Positions 18,673 through 26,505 of a DNA stretch of 43,026 bases are shown here, in pieces. Source of the stretch: Bacteroidota bacterium. GTDB taxonomy: Bacteria > Bacteroidota > Rhodothermia > Rhodothermales > Bin80. The DNA lies in NCBI GenBank assembly GCA_028875125.1, contig JAPPGC010000004.1, positions 1 to 43,026 of the forward strand, in the 5' to 3' direction. Position numbers and translations under genes: made by a program. Position 1 is the first letter of the stretch; the number at the start of each line of letters is the position of its first letter. A model generated the notes under the pieces. It was not told where the DNA came from, did no database searches, and worked only from the letters and a program-made list of their open reading frames with translations.

Positions 18673-21432
18673 ATGCACATGCGATTTTATGTTCTTGCGA
18701 GTACGGTACTGTTTCTCTTGCTGTTGGCCCCTGCCACCGTGGCACAAACCGATCGTTTTAATGTGAGTGGCAGCGTATTTGATGAAGAAGAACTCCCACT
18801 CCCACAGGCCACAGTGATGCTGCTCACGCGCACTGATTCGGTACTGACCAAATTCACTACAACGGCGTCGGACGGTAGGTTCATACTGAGACGGGTTCTG
18901 CCTGGCGAGTATATCCTGCAAATCACATACGTCGGATTCTCCACACTGCGTAAGGATATTGCGCTGCTTGATGAAGATCTTGATGTCGGCATACAAAGCA
19001 TGGCTCTGCTTGTAGAGGAACTCGGTGAGGTCGTAGTCAGCGCTGACCATATCCCCTTTGTCGTTAAGCGTGATACACTAGAGTACAATGCCAATGCGTT
19101 CACGGTTCGTCCCAATGATGTGGTTGAAGATCTATTGAAACGGTTTCCTGGCATAGAAGTGGAGGCGGATGGCTCCATCAAGGCCCAGGGGGAAACTGTT
19201 GAAAACGTTCTGGTTGATGGCAAAGAATTCTTCGCTGATACGCCCTCAGCTGTTACTAAAAACCTGCCCGCACAGGCAGTAGATAAAGTGCAGGTTTACG
19301 ATAAGGACAGTGATCAGGCAGAGTTCACCGGTGTACCGGACGGACAGGAGGAGAAGACCATTGATCTTCTGCTCAAAGAGGATGCCAAACAAGGACTGAT
19401 GGGAAATTTGTCGGGAGCTATCGGAGGAGAGCAGACGCCTGGTGGGCGATACGCTACCCGTGTGAACCTCATGCGGTTTTCTCCAAACACCCAACTTTCT
19501 CTTCTCGGTAATGCAAATAATGTGGGGCAATCCGGTCTTGGTCTCCAAGACATTGTCGGCATGGTGATGGCAGGTGGTGGAACAAGCTTCATTTCTCCTG
19601 AAATGCTGAGATCCCTGGGTTCGGGCGGTGGCGGATTTTCGGAGTCCATTACTGTGGGCTTTAATGCCGGTCATGATTTCTCGGAAAACAACTATTTGCG
19701 CGGCAGTTATTCCCTTGACAAGCAGGATCAGTTGCAAAACAGTACGACACAACGCAACGAGCTCGCAGGCCAGAATGCTTCCGCTTACGGTGATGATTTT
19801 GCAACGGCTAACACAGACAATCTAGGACATAGAGTAAACCTCAACGCACAGGTACAACTATCACCCGGCCATCGAATTCGGGCCCGCGGTACGATGCGAT
19901 GGAGCATGTCCGGCCTTGCGCAGACGGGGGTACAAAAAACCTTTGGCGGTCAACAGCTTCTGATCAATGAAGCCCAAAGTGCTGTTGATTCAGAAATTAC
20001 CAGGATCAACGGATCTGGAACACTTACCTGGAGGAAAAAACTCTCAGATAGCGGAACCAGTCTGGTTGCAACGGCTGGCCTTTCGTTATCCGACAGTGAC
20101 GAGCTTGCAGAATTGCTTACCCGTACGGGTCTCGCCAGCACTGGAAATATCATGACTTGGCAAGAGGTCCAGCAGGATCAGGATCAGTTCGGAAGATCTG
20201 AAGGGACCGACATCCGATTGTCCTTGACGCATCCCATGGAAAATGGTTTTTCGATTCTGACCTTCGGAGAATGGGACTTTTCACGACGGGAGGAGGACAA
20301 ACGCTTTTACGATACGAGAGACCGCGTCCGTCGGCTAGACCCTCGACTTAGCCGCGCCTTTGAACGTACGTATACCTATTACAGGACAGGAGTGAGGCTG
20401 ACACGAGACAATGAAAGCGGATGGCTCGCACTTCAAGTCCACTTGCAACGATCACAACTTGACGGCACCTCGGATAACAATTTGCCTGCTGTAACCGCTG
20501 GATATACACATATCCTCCCCGAAATACAATACAAGCGAACGTTGAAGGAAAATCAAACCGTTGAGGTACGCTACGGTACAGATACGCGCGAACCTACACT
20601 GCAGGAACTGCAGCCCTTCTCCGACAACCGTAATCCACTTCGGATATATGCTGGAAATCCTGATCTCGAACCCGAGACCAGTCACAGGGTGTCTGGATCC
20701 TTTCAGTCCTTTGATCCATGGACCTACCTGAATATTTTTGCATATCTCCGCACGACCTACACCCGAAATCAAATTGTTCCTACCCGCTTAATTGATACGT
20801 CTCTTCGCCAAACCGTCAGTGCAATAAACTCCGATGCCGGCTGGAATACTCAGATGAATGCAAGTGTAGGCATGCCCATCCGGCCACTGAACATTAAAGT
20901 AAGACTGAATAACAATCTGAACCTGTCTACAGGGTCGGAATTCATCAACTCAGTTGAAAACTCCAGTCGGATCATCCGCAACGGATTGGGTATTACCATT
21001 TCGAACCGAGATCAGGATATCATTGAACTGGAGGCGGGAATTCGCGGAACCTACAATTATGTCGACTACTCAATCAATACAAACCTCAACCAGCAATACA
21101 TCAACAGCTCCTACACCTTTGACGTGAGTTGGCACCCAACCTTCAACTGGACCATAAATGCTGACCTGCGCTATCAAACCTATGATCAGGATGTTTTTGG
21201 AGAGGTAAGGAACAAAGCACTGATCGGAGCATCACTTAAACGTCTATTCATGGATGAACGCGCGTCAATTACGCTTGAAGTCCACGATCTGCTCAACCAA
21301 AATCTGGCTGTGAGCTTCAATAATTCTGCAAGCTATATTTCTGAGCGCCGCACGGAAACTCTGGGGCGCTATATCATGCTGCGGCTCACCTACCGCCTGA
21401 GTGCAGTTGGTGGAGGATTTTTCAAAGTTTAG
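18673..21432 (+). CDS. Outer-membrane beta-barrel protein with carboxypeptidase-regulatory-like and plug domains
   Basis: A 919-residue outer-membrane protein. Start 18673 (or ATG 18679) directly follows the GLPGLI stop and leads into a signal peptide (FYVLASTVLFLLLLAPATVAQ). Residues ~27-110 form a carboxypeptidase-regulatory-like beta-sandwich (GSVFDEEELPLPQATVMLL, SDGRFILRRVLPGEYILQITYVGF). A plug-like segment follows (KRDTLEYNANAF, VVEDLLKRFPGIEVEADG, VLVDGKEFFADTP, VDKVQVYD). The remaining ~500 residues alternate as a large barrel (OMP_b-brl type) and end in an aromatic-rich strand (YIMLRLTYRLSAVGGGFFKV). This is the TonB-plug-like outer_membrane_beta-barrel family, not SusC. The substrate is unknown. 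The tRNA-Leu gene on the other strand begins at the very next base. Confidence 0.92.
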   Translation: MHMRFYVLASTVLFLLLLAPATVAQTDRFNVSGSVFDEEELPLPQATVMLLTRTDSVLTKFTTTASDGRFILRRVLPGEYILQITYVGFSTLRKDIALLDEDLDVGIQSMALLVEELGEVVVSADHIPFVVKRDTLEYNANAFTVRPNDVVEDLLKRFPGIEVEADGSIKAQGETVENVLVDGKEFFADTPSAVTKNLPAQAVDKVQVYDKDSDQAEFTGVPDGQEEKTIDLLLKEDAKQGLMGNLSGAIGGEQTPGGRYATRVNLMRFSPNTQLSLLGNANNVGQSGLGLQDIVGMVMAGGGTSFISPEMLRSLGSGGGGFSESITVGFNAGHDFSENNYLRGSYSLDKQDQLQNSTTQRNELAGQNASAYGDDFATANTDNLGHRVNLNAQVQLSPGHRIRARGTMRWSMSGLAQTGVQKTFGGQQLLINEAQSAVDSEITRINGSGTLTWRKKLSDSGTSLVATAGLSLSDSDELAELLTRTGLASTGNIMTWQEVQQDQDQFGRSEGTDIRLSLTHPMENGFSILTFGEWDFSRREEDKRFYDTRDRVRRLDPRLSRAFERTYTYYRTGVRLTRDNESGWLALQVHLQRSQLDGTSDNNLPAVTAGYTHILPEIQYKRTLKENQTVEVRYGTDTREPTLQELQPFSDNRNPLRIYAGNPDLEPETSHRVSGSFQSFDPWTYLNIFAYLRTTYTRNQIVPTRLIDTSLRQTVSAINSDAGWNTQMNASVGMPIRPLNIKVRLNNNLNLSTGSEFINSVENSSRIIRNGLGITISNRDQDIIELEAGIRGTYNYVDYSINTNLNQQYINSSYTFDVSWHPTFNWTINADLRYQTYDQDVFGEVRNKALIGASLKRLFMDERASITLEVHDLLNQNLAVSFNNSASYISERRTETLGRYIMLRLTYRLSAVGGGFFKV

Positions 21433-21515
21433 TACCGGGGGCGGGACTCGAACCCGCACGGCCCTAAGGCCAACGGATTTTAAGTCCGTTGCGTCTACCA
21501 TTCCGCCACCCCGGC
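21433..21515 (-). tRNA. tRNA-Leu (anticodon UAA)
   Basis: On the minus strand the 7-bp acceptor GCCGGGG (21515-21509) pairs with CCCCGGT (G-U at the end), followed by discriminator A at 21433. The D-arm region is GGCGGAATGGTAGACGC. The anticodon stem ACGGA/TCCGT encloses loop CTTAAAA, giving anticodon TAA (complement 21480-21482). A long variable arm (class II, GGCCTTAGGGCC) and a T-arm GCGGG-TTCGAGT-CCCGC follow. All are leucine features. CCA is not encoded. The 3' end directly abuts the stop codon of the convergent barrel gene. Confidence 0.97.
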
Positions 21516-21560
21516 CTGAAGCGAGCAAACGAATTCACGTTATCAGCGTTCCTTGGCGGA

Positions 21561-22328
21561 ATGGAGAAATCAATAGCCAACCACCTTCGTCGTTGCGTCC
21601 GTGCAGCTGCGTCACGTTCTCGTGTACCCTATTCCGGCCGTCCAAGGGCCGCGTTGGCATTGATGTCTGACGGCCGTTGGATGTGTGGGGTTCGGATCGA
21701 AAATGCCTCCTATCCACTGGTCATTCCCTCACTTTCTGCAGTACTTGCAAGCGCAAATTCCATTGGCCGGCAGGATATCACTGCCATTGTGTTTAGTGAT
21801 CGCATAAAACTGGAAGAAAAAACAATGATCCAGCAATCATTCACCGGTTCTATGGAGCAGCTGGCAGATGATATTCTGGGACATTCAGGGAGTATCACAG
21901 CACCTAGTGATGAGCTGATTATCGGCCGCCATTTTCCAGATAAGCTGGATACGGCAGCCGGCATACGCCTCGCACGGCAAGCGACCCGGCATGCTTACAC
22001 TCCCGAATCGGACTTTCCCGTAGGTGCTCTCGTCGTCACACACGACCAAATGTGCTATCAGGGTGTCAATGTGGAGCACGGTGACTGGACACAAATGCTC
22101 TGCGCTGAGCGGGCAGCAATCGCGGCCGCTGTCAGTGCTGGAGAGGCAAATATTCAGTATATATACCTTTCGTGCCCGAACGCGCCTGCTACTGCCACTC
22201 CCTGTGGTGCCTGCAGACAGGTGCTCTTTGAAATTGCTCCAGAAGCGATCCTATGGATGGACCGTGGAGAACAAACTGCTGAGTCTTTTCGTATTTCGGG
22301 ATTGCTCCCGATGGCTTTTTCGCTGTGA
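21561..22328 (+). CDS. cdd: Cytidine deaminase with degenerate N-terminal and catalytic C-terminal domain
   Basis: A 255-residue enzyme of pyrimidine salvage (cytidine/deoxycytidine to uridine/deoxyuridine). Residues ~130-255 carry the active site: substrate-binding GVNVEHGD (168-174), zinc ligand Cys181 and proton-shuttle Glu183 in CAERAAI, and ligands Cys215 and Cys218 in PCGACRQVL. Residues ~1-85 are a second, broken deaminase fold: VPYSGRPRAALALMSDGRWMCGVRIENASYPL aligns with the family start, but the CAE position reads PSL (56-58) and there is no PCxxC. E. coli Cdd also has one broken domain, but at the C-terminus. The ATG at 21561 is chosen because the earlier in-frame ATG lies inside the tRNA gene. 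The gene is divergent from tRNA-Leu with 45 bp between. Confidence 0.9.
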   Translation: MEKSIANHLRRCVRAAASRSRVPYSGRPRAALALMSDGRWMCGVRIENASYPLVIPSLSAVLASANSIGRQDITAIVFSDRIKLEEKTMIQQSFTGSMEQLADDILGHSGSITAPSDELIIGRHFPDKLDTAAGIRLARQATRHAYTPESDFPVGALVVTHDQMCYQGVNVEHGDWTQMLCAERAAIAAAVSAGEANIQYIYLSCPNAPATATPCGACRQVLFEIAPEAILWMDRGEQTAESFRISGLLPMAFSL

Positions 22329-22374
22329 ACCGGGATGTGTCCTGATATTATCCATTACCAACGGCTTCAATACA

Positions 22375-24072
22375 ATGCGTCAGGTTACACTCATTCTACT
22401 CCTGCTTTCGTCGTTTCATGTTGCAACTGCCCAGGAACGAACCAAACACTGGATATTTTTGACTGACAAGCTGGATGCAGCCAGCAAGCATACCCTTGTT
22501 GAATCTGAATATCTTGCTGAAGCCGCGGTAACGCGACGCGCCCTGCGGGGAGAGCCTGATGCGATTACCAAGTTTGCTCGCCAAGACGCTCCGATTTCCC
22601 AGGCCTACGAGGCAGATCTCGCGACAATGGGGATTACGGTTGCCCAGCGTAGCCGCTGGTTTAATGCTGTCACAGCATGGCTGAGCGCGGAGGAAATCAA
22701 CAAGGTAGCTGCCCTACCCTACGTGCGCATGGTACGCCCCGTGGCACACCCGAGGCCATCTGTGCTTCCGAATATCCCTGTTTCCGCCGTGATTGCCAAC
22801 CGAACCTCATCCAATTGCCCATCAAACTTATTCGGACCCTCCTGCGAACAGCTGGATGTCGTGAACGCTATCCCACCCCTGGAACGAGGTATTAACGGTC
22901 AGGGGGTCACATTGGGGTTCCTGGATACGAACTATTCTACACCTGGGGACCGTCCCTTCACTCACCGTTCACTGGTCCATCTCCGTGATTCCCAGCGCCT
23001 GATTGAAGCTCGGGATTTTTCTGAACGTGATCCCACTCAGCCCTGCAATGGTACGAACACCCACGGCATGAGTGTAGCCTCGGTGGCAGTAGGCTTTCGT
23101 GAAGGTGAATTGATTGGCCCCGGTTACGGTGCATCTATATATGCGGCCAAAACGGAATGCGCTCCATATGAACGGAATATCGAGGAAGATAATTTTGTGG
23201 CTGCTGTAGAGTGGATGGAGTCGGAGGGCGTGGATGTCATGACTTCATCATTAGGATACTTTGGTTTTGACACCGGCCAACATAGCTATACAAGGAGTGA
23301 CCTGGATGGCGATACTGGGCTCACAACAATCGCTTTTGACTGGGCAGCGCAGCGCGGTGCAATTACCGTAACAAGTGCAGGCAATGGGGGGCCTGGTGCG
23401 TCAACAATTGGTACTCCCGCAGATGGTGACTCGGTGATAAGTGTGGGGGCCGTTAATTCCTCCGGGCTTATAGTGAGCTTCAGCAGCCGCGGCCCAACAG
23501 CTGATGGTCGCATAAAACCCGACGTTTCTGCACAGGGTGCATCCGTGTATTTGGCTGGGGGTACAGGGTACGGACGCTCAAACGGTACATCATTTTCCGC
23601 GCCAATGGTTGCCGGCATTGTGACGCAGATTCTTCAAGTAAACCCGGGACTGGGACCGAGAGAGGTCTGGCATGTCTTAACCTCAACAGCCAGCCGGTCC
23701 AACACCCCCAATAACGATTTCGGCTGGGGCATTGTGGATGCCGATGCAGCAGTCATGTCCGCGGTCCTACTCAATCGATCAGATCAAGCTACGCCTGTGC
23801 CTGGCAACCTGATCGTGCATCCCCCGTACCCCAATCCGTTCCAGAACACTGCACATTTCACAATTGAAGCGTTTGAGCCTGTATTGCATGCCCGGCTTGT
23901 AATTTTCGATATGTTGGGGCGCGAGGTCGCCAACGTTTATGAAGGGGCAATCAATGCGGGAGGTATGCCTATAGCCTTTGACGGCACTCGTTTGCCCCCC
24001 GGCATTTACGCGTACTCTTTGGAGGCCGATGGGAGAGTACAGTCCGGAATGATCACTCGCCTGCATCCTTAA
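22375..24072 (+). CDS. Subtilisin-like serine protease (S8) with T9SS sorting domain
   Basis: A 565-residue exported protease. The ATG at 22375 starts a clean signal peptide (MRQVTLILLLLSSFHVATAQ); the open frame extends upstream inside the cytidine deaminase gene in another frame and is not used. A propeptide-like region (~25-125) precedes the catalytic domain with Asp184 (GVTLGFLDTNYS), His230 (NTHGMSVASVAVG), oxyanion Asn337 (TSAGNGGPG) and nucleophile Ser406 (NGTSFSAPMVAGI). The last ~85 residues are a type IX secretion C-terminal domain (PPYPNPFQNTAHFTIEA, LVIFDMLGREVANVYEG, LPPGIYAYSLEA). It probably acts at the surface or outside the cell on proteins. It is 46 bp from the deaminase stop, so co-transcription is possible. 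Confidence 0.94.
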   Translation: MRQVTLILLLLSSFHVATAQERTKHWIFLTDKLDAASKHTLVESEYLAEAAVTRRALRGEPDAITKFARQDAPISQAYEADLATMGITVAQRSRWFNAVTAWLSAEEINKVAALPYVRMVRPVAHPRPSVLPNIPVSAVIANRTSSNCPSNLFGPSCEQLDVVNAIPPLERGINGQGVTLGFLDTNYSTPGDRPFTHRSLVHLRDSQRLIEARDFSERDPTQPCNGTNTHGMSVASVAVGFREGELIGPGYGASIYAAKTECAPYERNIEEDNFVAAVEWMESEGVDVMTSSLGYFGFDTGQHSYTRSDLDGDTGLTTIAFDWAAQRGAITVTSAGNGGPGASTIGTPADGDSVISVGAVNSSGLIVSFSSRGPTADGRIKPDVSAQGASVYLAGGTGYGRSNGTSFSAPMVAGIVTQILQVNPGLGPREVWHVLTSTASRSNTPNNDFGWGIVDADAAVMSAVLLNRSDQATPVPGNLIVHPPYPNPFQNTAHFTIEAFEPVLHARLVIFDMLGREVANVYEGAINAGGMPIAFDGTRLPPGIYAYSLEADGRVQSGMITRLHP

Positions 24073-24225
24073 ACCGTTTCACCTCTCATTCACGTTGCTG
24101 ATCACGCTGGGCAAACCTGCCTGCATCCCCCTTCGTAATGCAAGTATCACGCAGGCGCATAGCCAAGTACTTTAGCCGTAAAAGACGGATTACCCGCCTG
24201 AGTAAGCTATACCGTTGATCAGCGA

Positions 24226-26310
24226 ATGCTCCAATTTGAGGCCTATTCTTGGCCACTTATTCTCCTATTATTGCTGGCCTGCCTGCTCACTTGGTATTCC
24301 TACCGTCGCACCGAACCAAAATTGTCGGGAGTGAGCCGATGGATCCTTCCCGGACTCCGCGGAGCCTCCCTCACATTACTGCTCTTTCTGCTGTTTGAGC
24401 CAATCCTCCACCGCACGCTTAGACAAGAGAATCCACCATTATTAGCTGTTCTTATTGATGAAAGTCAGAGCATGTCTCGCCAGGAGCTACCGGAATCATT
24501 CCCGGCCATTGATGGGGAAGTGCGATTCTTTGGGTTTGGAGGAGATCTGCATCCCCTTGCAAACCTTGAGTCTGCCACCAACGCTGCCCCCCGTACAAAT
24601 ATTTCTGCGGCTTTGAGGAATATTCAAACACTACTGCGTAACGAAAATCTGGGTGGTGTACTACTTGTTTCCGATGGTCAACACAACACGGGAATCAGTC
24701 CCCTCTACGTAGCGGCCGATTACAATATCCCCATCCACACCCTGGTCGTAGGCGATACTACCCAGCAGCAGGATCTGATGATCGCGCGCACAACAACAAA
24801 CGAGTTTGCTTATGTCGGCCAGACTGTACCGGTTGATGTGAGTTTACTGCTGCGAGGCTATCAGGATGAAACCGCGACGACCAGCCTTTATATCCGAGAC
24901 TCCCTGCTCTCTGCCGAAACATTGACCCTTCCGGAAGGCGAGTCTACCGCGTCCCTCAGCTTCACTCCACAAAGTGAAGGGCTCTTCCAGTACACGGTAA
25001 CGACAACTGTGCTGGACAATGAAGCCTCCGTAGATAATAATCGCTCGGTGTTTACCGTCCGCGTCCTAAGAAGAAGTCAAAAAATAAGCCTCATTGCCGC
25101 TGCACCCCACCCTGATGTCACCGCGATGCGCAACATTCTAGCTAGAAGCGAGGGGCGGGAAATAGACAGCTTTGTCCAAATGGGAGCAGGACAATTCTAT
25201 GAAGGCCCCCTGCCTGACACACTGGATGAATACGATGCCATTGTTCTGGTTGGCTTCCCGGGTATCGAAGTCGACGAAGCTTCGCTGAACGCCGTAGTTC
25301 GTGCCGGGGAAGCTGGTACCCCTTTACTCTTTTTGTTAACCCGCCAAACCGACCTGGCGCGTCTGAGACGTGTATTTGCAAACGTGTTACCGGCCCTGCC
25401 GGCTGAGGGGTTCATGATGTATGATGAGGCCTCGCTCAGACCGACCGATGCTGGCTTTCGGGATCCATTGCTTAGCTTTCCAGAGGCCCTATGGGAGCGT
25501 CTCCCCCCTTTGACTGCGACTACAGGAAATTGGGAGGTTGCACCAGACAGCCGTGTTCTGGCAGAGGCACATATACGGGGAATCAATCTGGGGGAGCCCC
25601 TGCTGGTCATACGCAGTCGAGCTGGATACCGAACAGCTGCGGTACTTGGAAGTGGAACCTGGCGATGGCTTAACCTCGCAGACGATCCAGCAGATGTACC
25701 TCGCATTTGGCTGGACCTCGTCGAAAACCTGATGCAATGGCTCACCACACCCGAAGATGACCGAACAGTGCGTGTAGCACCAGTTTCGATAACCTTTGAT
25801 GGAAGCGAACCCATAGATTTCTCCGGCCAGGTCTATGACGAAAGCCTCAACCCGGTCCCGGATGCCGTTGTCACCCTCGAGTTAACTGCACCTGATGGAG
25901 CCCAGTACCCTTACACGATGGCTAACCGTGGAAGTGGATTGTTTGACCTACGGATTGAAGCCTTACCTGAGGGTGTCTATACCTATGCCGCTGAGGCTAT
26001 GCGGATGAATGCCTCTCTTGGAACTGACAATGGAACATTTACGGTTGGTTCACTTGGTTTGGAGCAGCGGGTTACAAGGAGCGACGGAGCGCTTATGCGG
26101 CAAATTGCTTACCGATCCGGCGGACAATTCTTTACCAATACCACACTGACTGAGTTACCCGATGCACTCGCATCTGACAGTCGGTTCAATTCCTCCACGC
26201 TTGTTAAGGAACGTGAATTTAACCTGTCACACACCCTCTGGGTGCTCGGTTTGCTGGTCCTGCTACTCAGTGCGGAGTGGGTTATTCGAAAACGAAGCGG
26301 ACTCGCCTGA
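24226..26310 (+). CDS. Membrane-anchored VWA-like protein (BatA-type)
   Basis: A 694-residue inner-membrane protein. Two N-terminal membrane segments (about 9-25 and 46-60) precede a von Willebrand A domain with an intact metal site DESQS (78-82, D-x-S-x-S) and VLLVSDGQHNTG. A long periplasmic beta-rich part follows, with a class-I glutamine-amidotransferase-like section (DEYDAIVLVGFPGIEVDEA ... LLFLLTRQTD). A C-terminal membrane helix (WVLGLLVLLLSAEW) ends in VIRKRSGLA. The helix-VWA-helix layout with a terminal AEW-x-x-RK motif is widespread in Bacteroidota. The function is not established; relation to the Bat aerotolerance proteins is only by architecture. It is convergent with mutS2. Confidence 0.85.
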   Translation: MLQFEAYSWPLILLLLLACLLTWYSYRRTEPKLSGVSRWILPGLRGASLTLLLFLLFEPILHRTLRQENPPLLAVLIDESQSMSRQELPESFPAIDGEVRFFGFGGDLHPLANLESATNAAPRTNISAALRNIQTLLRNENLGGVLLVSDGQHNTGISPLYVAADYNIPIHTLVVGDTTQQQDLMIARTTTNEFAYVGQTVPVDVSLLLRGYQDETATTSLYIRDSLLSAETLTLPEGESTASLSFTPQSEGLFQYTVTTTVLDNEASVDNNRSVFTVRVLRRSQKISLIAAAPHPDVTAMRNILARSEGREIDSFVQMGAGQFYEGPLPDTLDEYDAIVLVGFPGIEVDEASLNAVVRAGEAGTPLLFLLTRQTDLARLRRVFANVLPALPAEGFMMYDEASLRPTDAGFRDPLLSFPEALWERLPPLTATTGNWEVAPDSRVLAEAHIRGINLGEPLLVIRSRAGYRTAAVLGSGTWRWLNLADDPADVPRIWLDLVENLMQWLTTPEDDRTVRVAPVSITFDGSEPIDFSGQVYDESLNPVPDAVVTLELTAPDGAQYPYTMANRGSGLFDLRIEALPEGVYTYAAEAMRMNASLGTDNGTFTVGSLGLEQRVTRSDGALMRQIAYRSGGQFFTNTTLTELPDALASDSRFNSSTLVKEREFNLSHTLWVLGLLVLLLSAEWVIRKRSGLA

Positions 26311-26505
26311 ACAACACCCTACCATCCCTCCTCACCAATGGACCGACCGGACAGCGCACTGCTGTTATACTGATCTCGAACATAGTTACTGCAGAGATCC
26401 TGGCGATATTCCTTAATTCTTCGCTTCAAACTAATCGACGCAAGATAGCTCCTGCTTGCGAAGGTTCAAGGACTCACGACCGAAAACATTTAAGTGACCA
26501 ACCTC

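Noticed and set aside
21265..21670. Open frames on both strands (87 and 89 codons) containing TDFKSVAS / ATDLKSVG-like words
   Set aside because: These are the well-known false ORFs created by translating a tRNA-Leu gene; the tRNA is well supported.
26439..26460. CGCAAG/CTTGCG inverted repeat between the convergent VWA and mutS2 genes
   Set aside because: Short stem with a 10-base loop and no T-run on either strand; insufficient for a bidirectional terminator.
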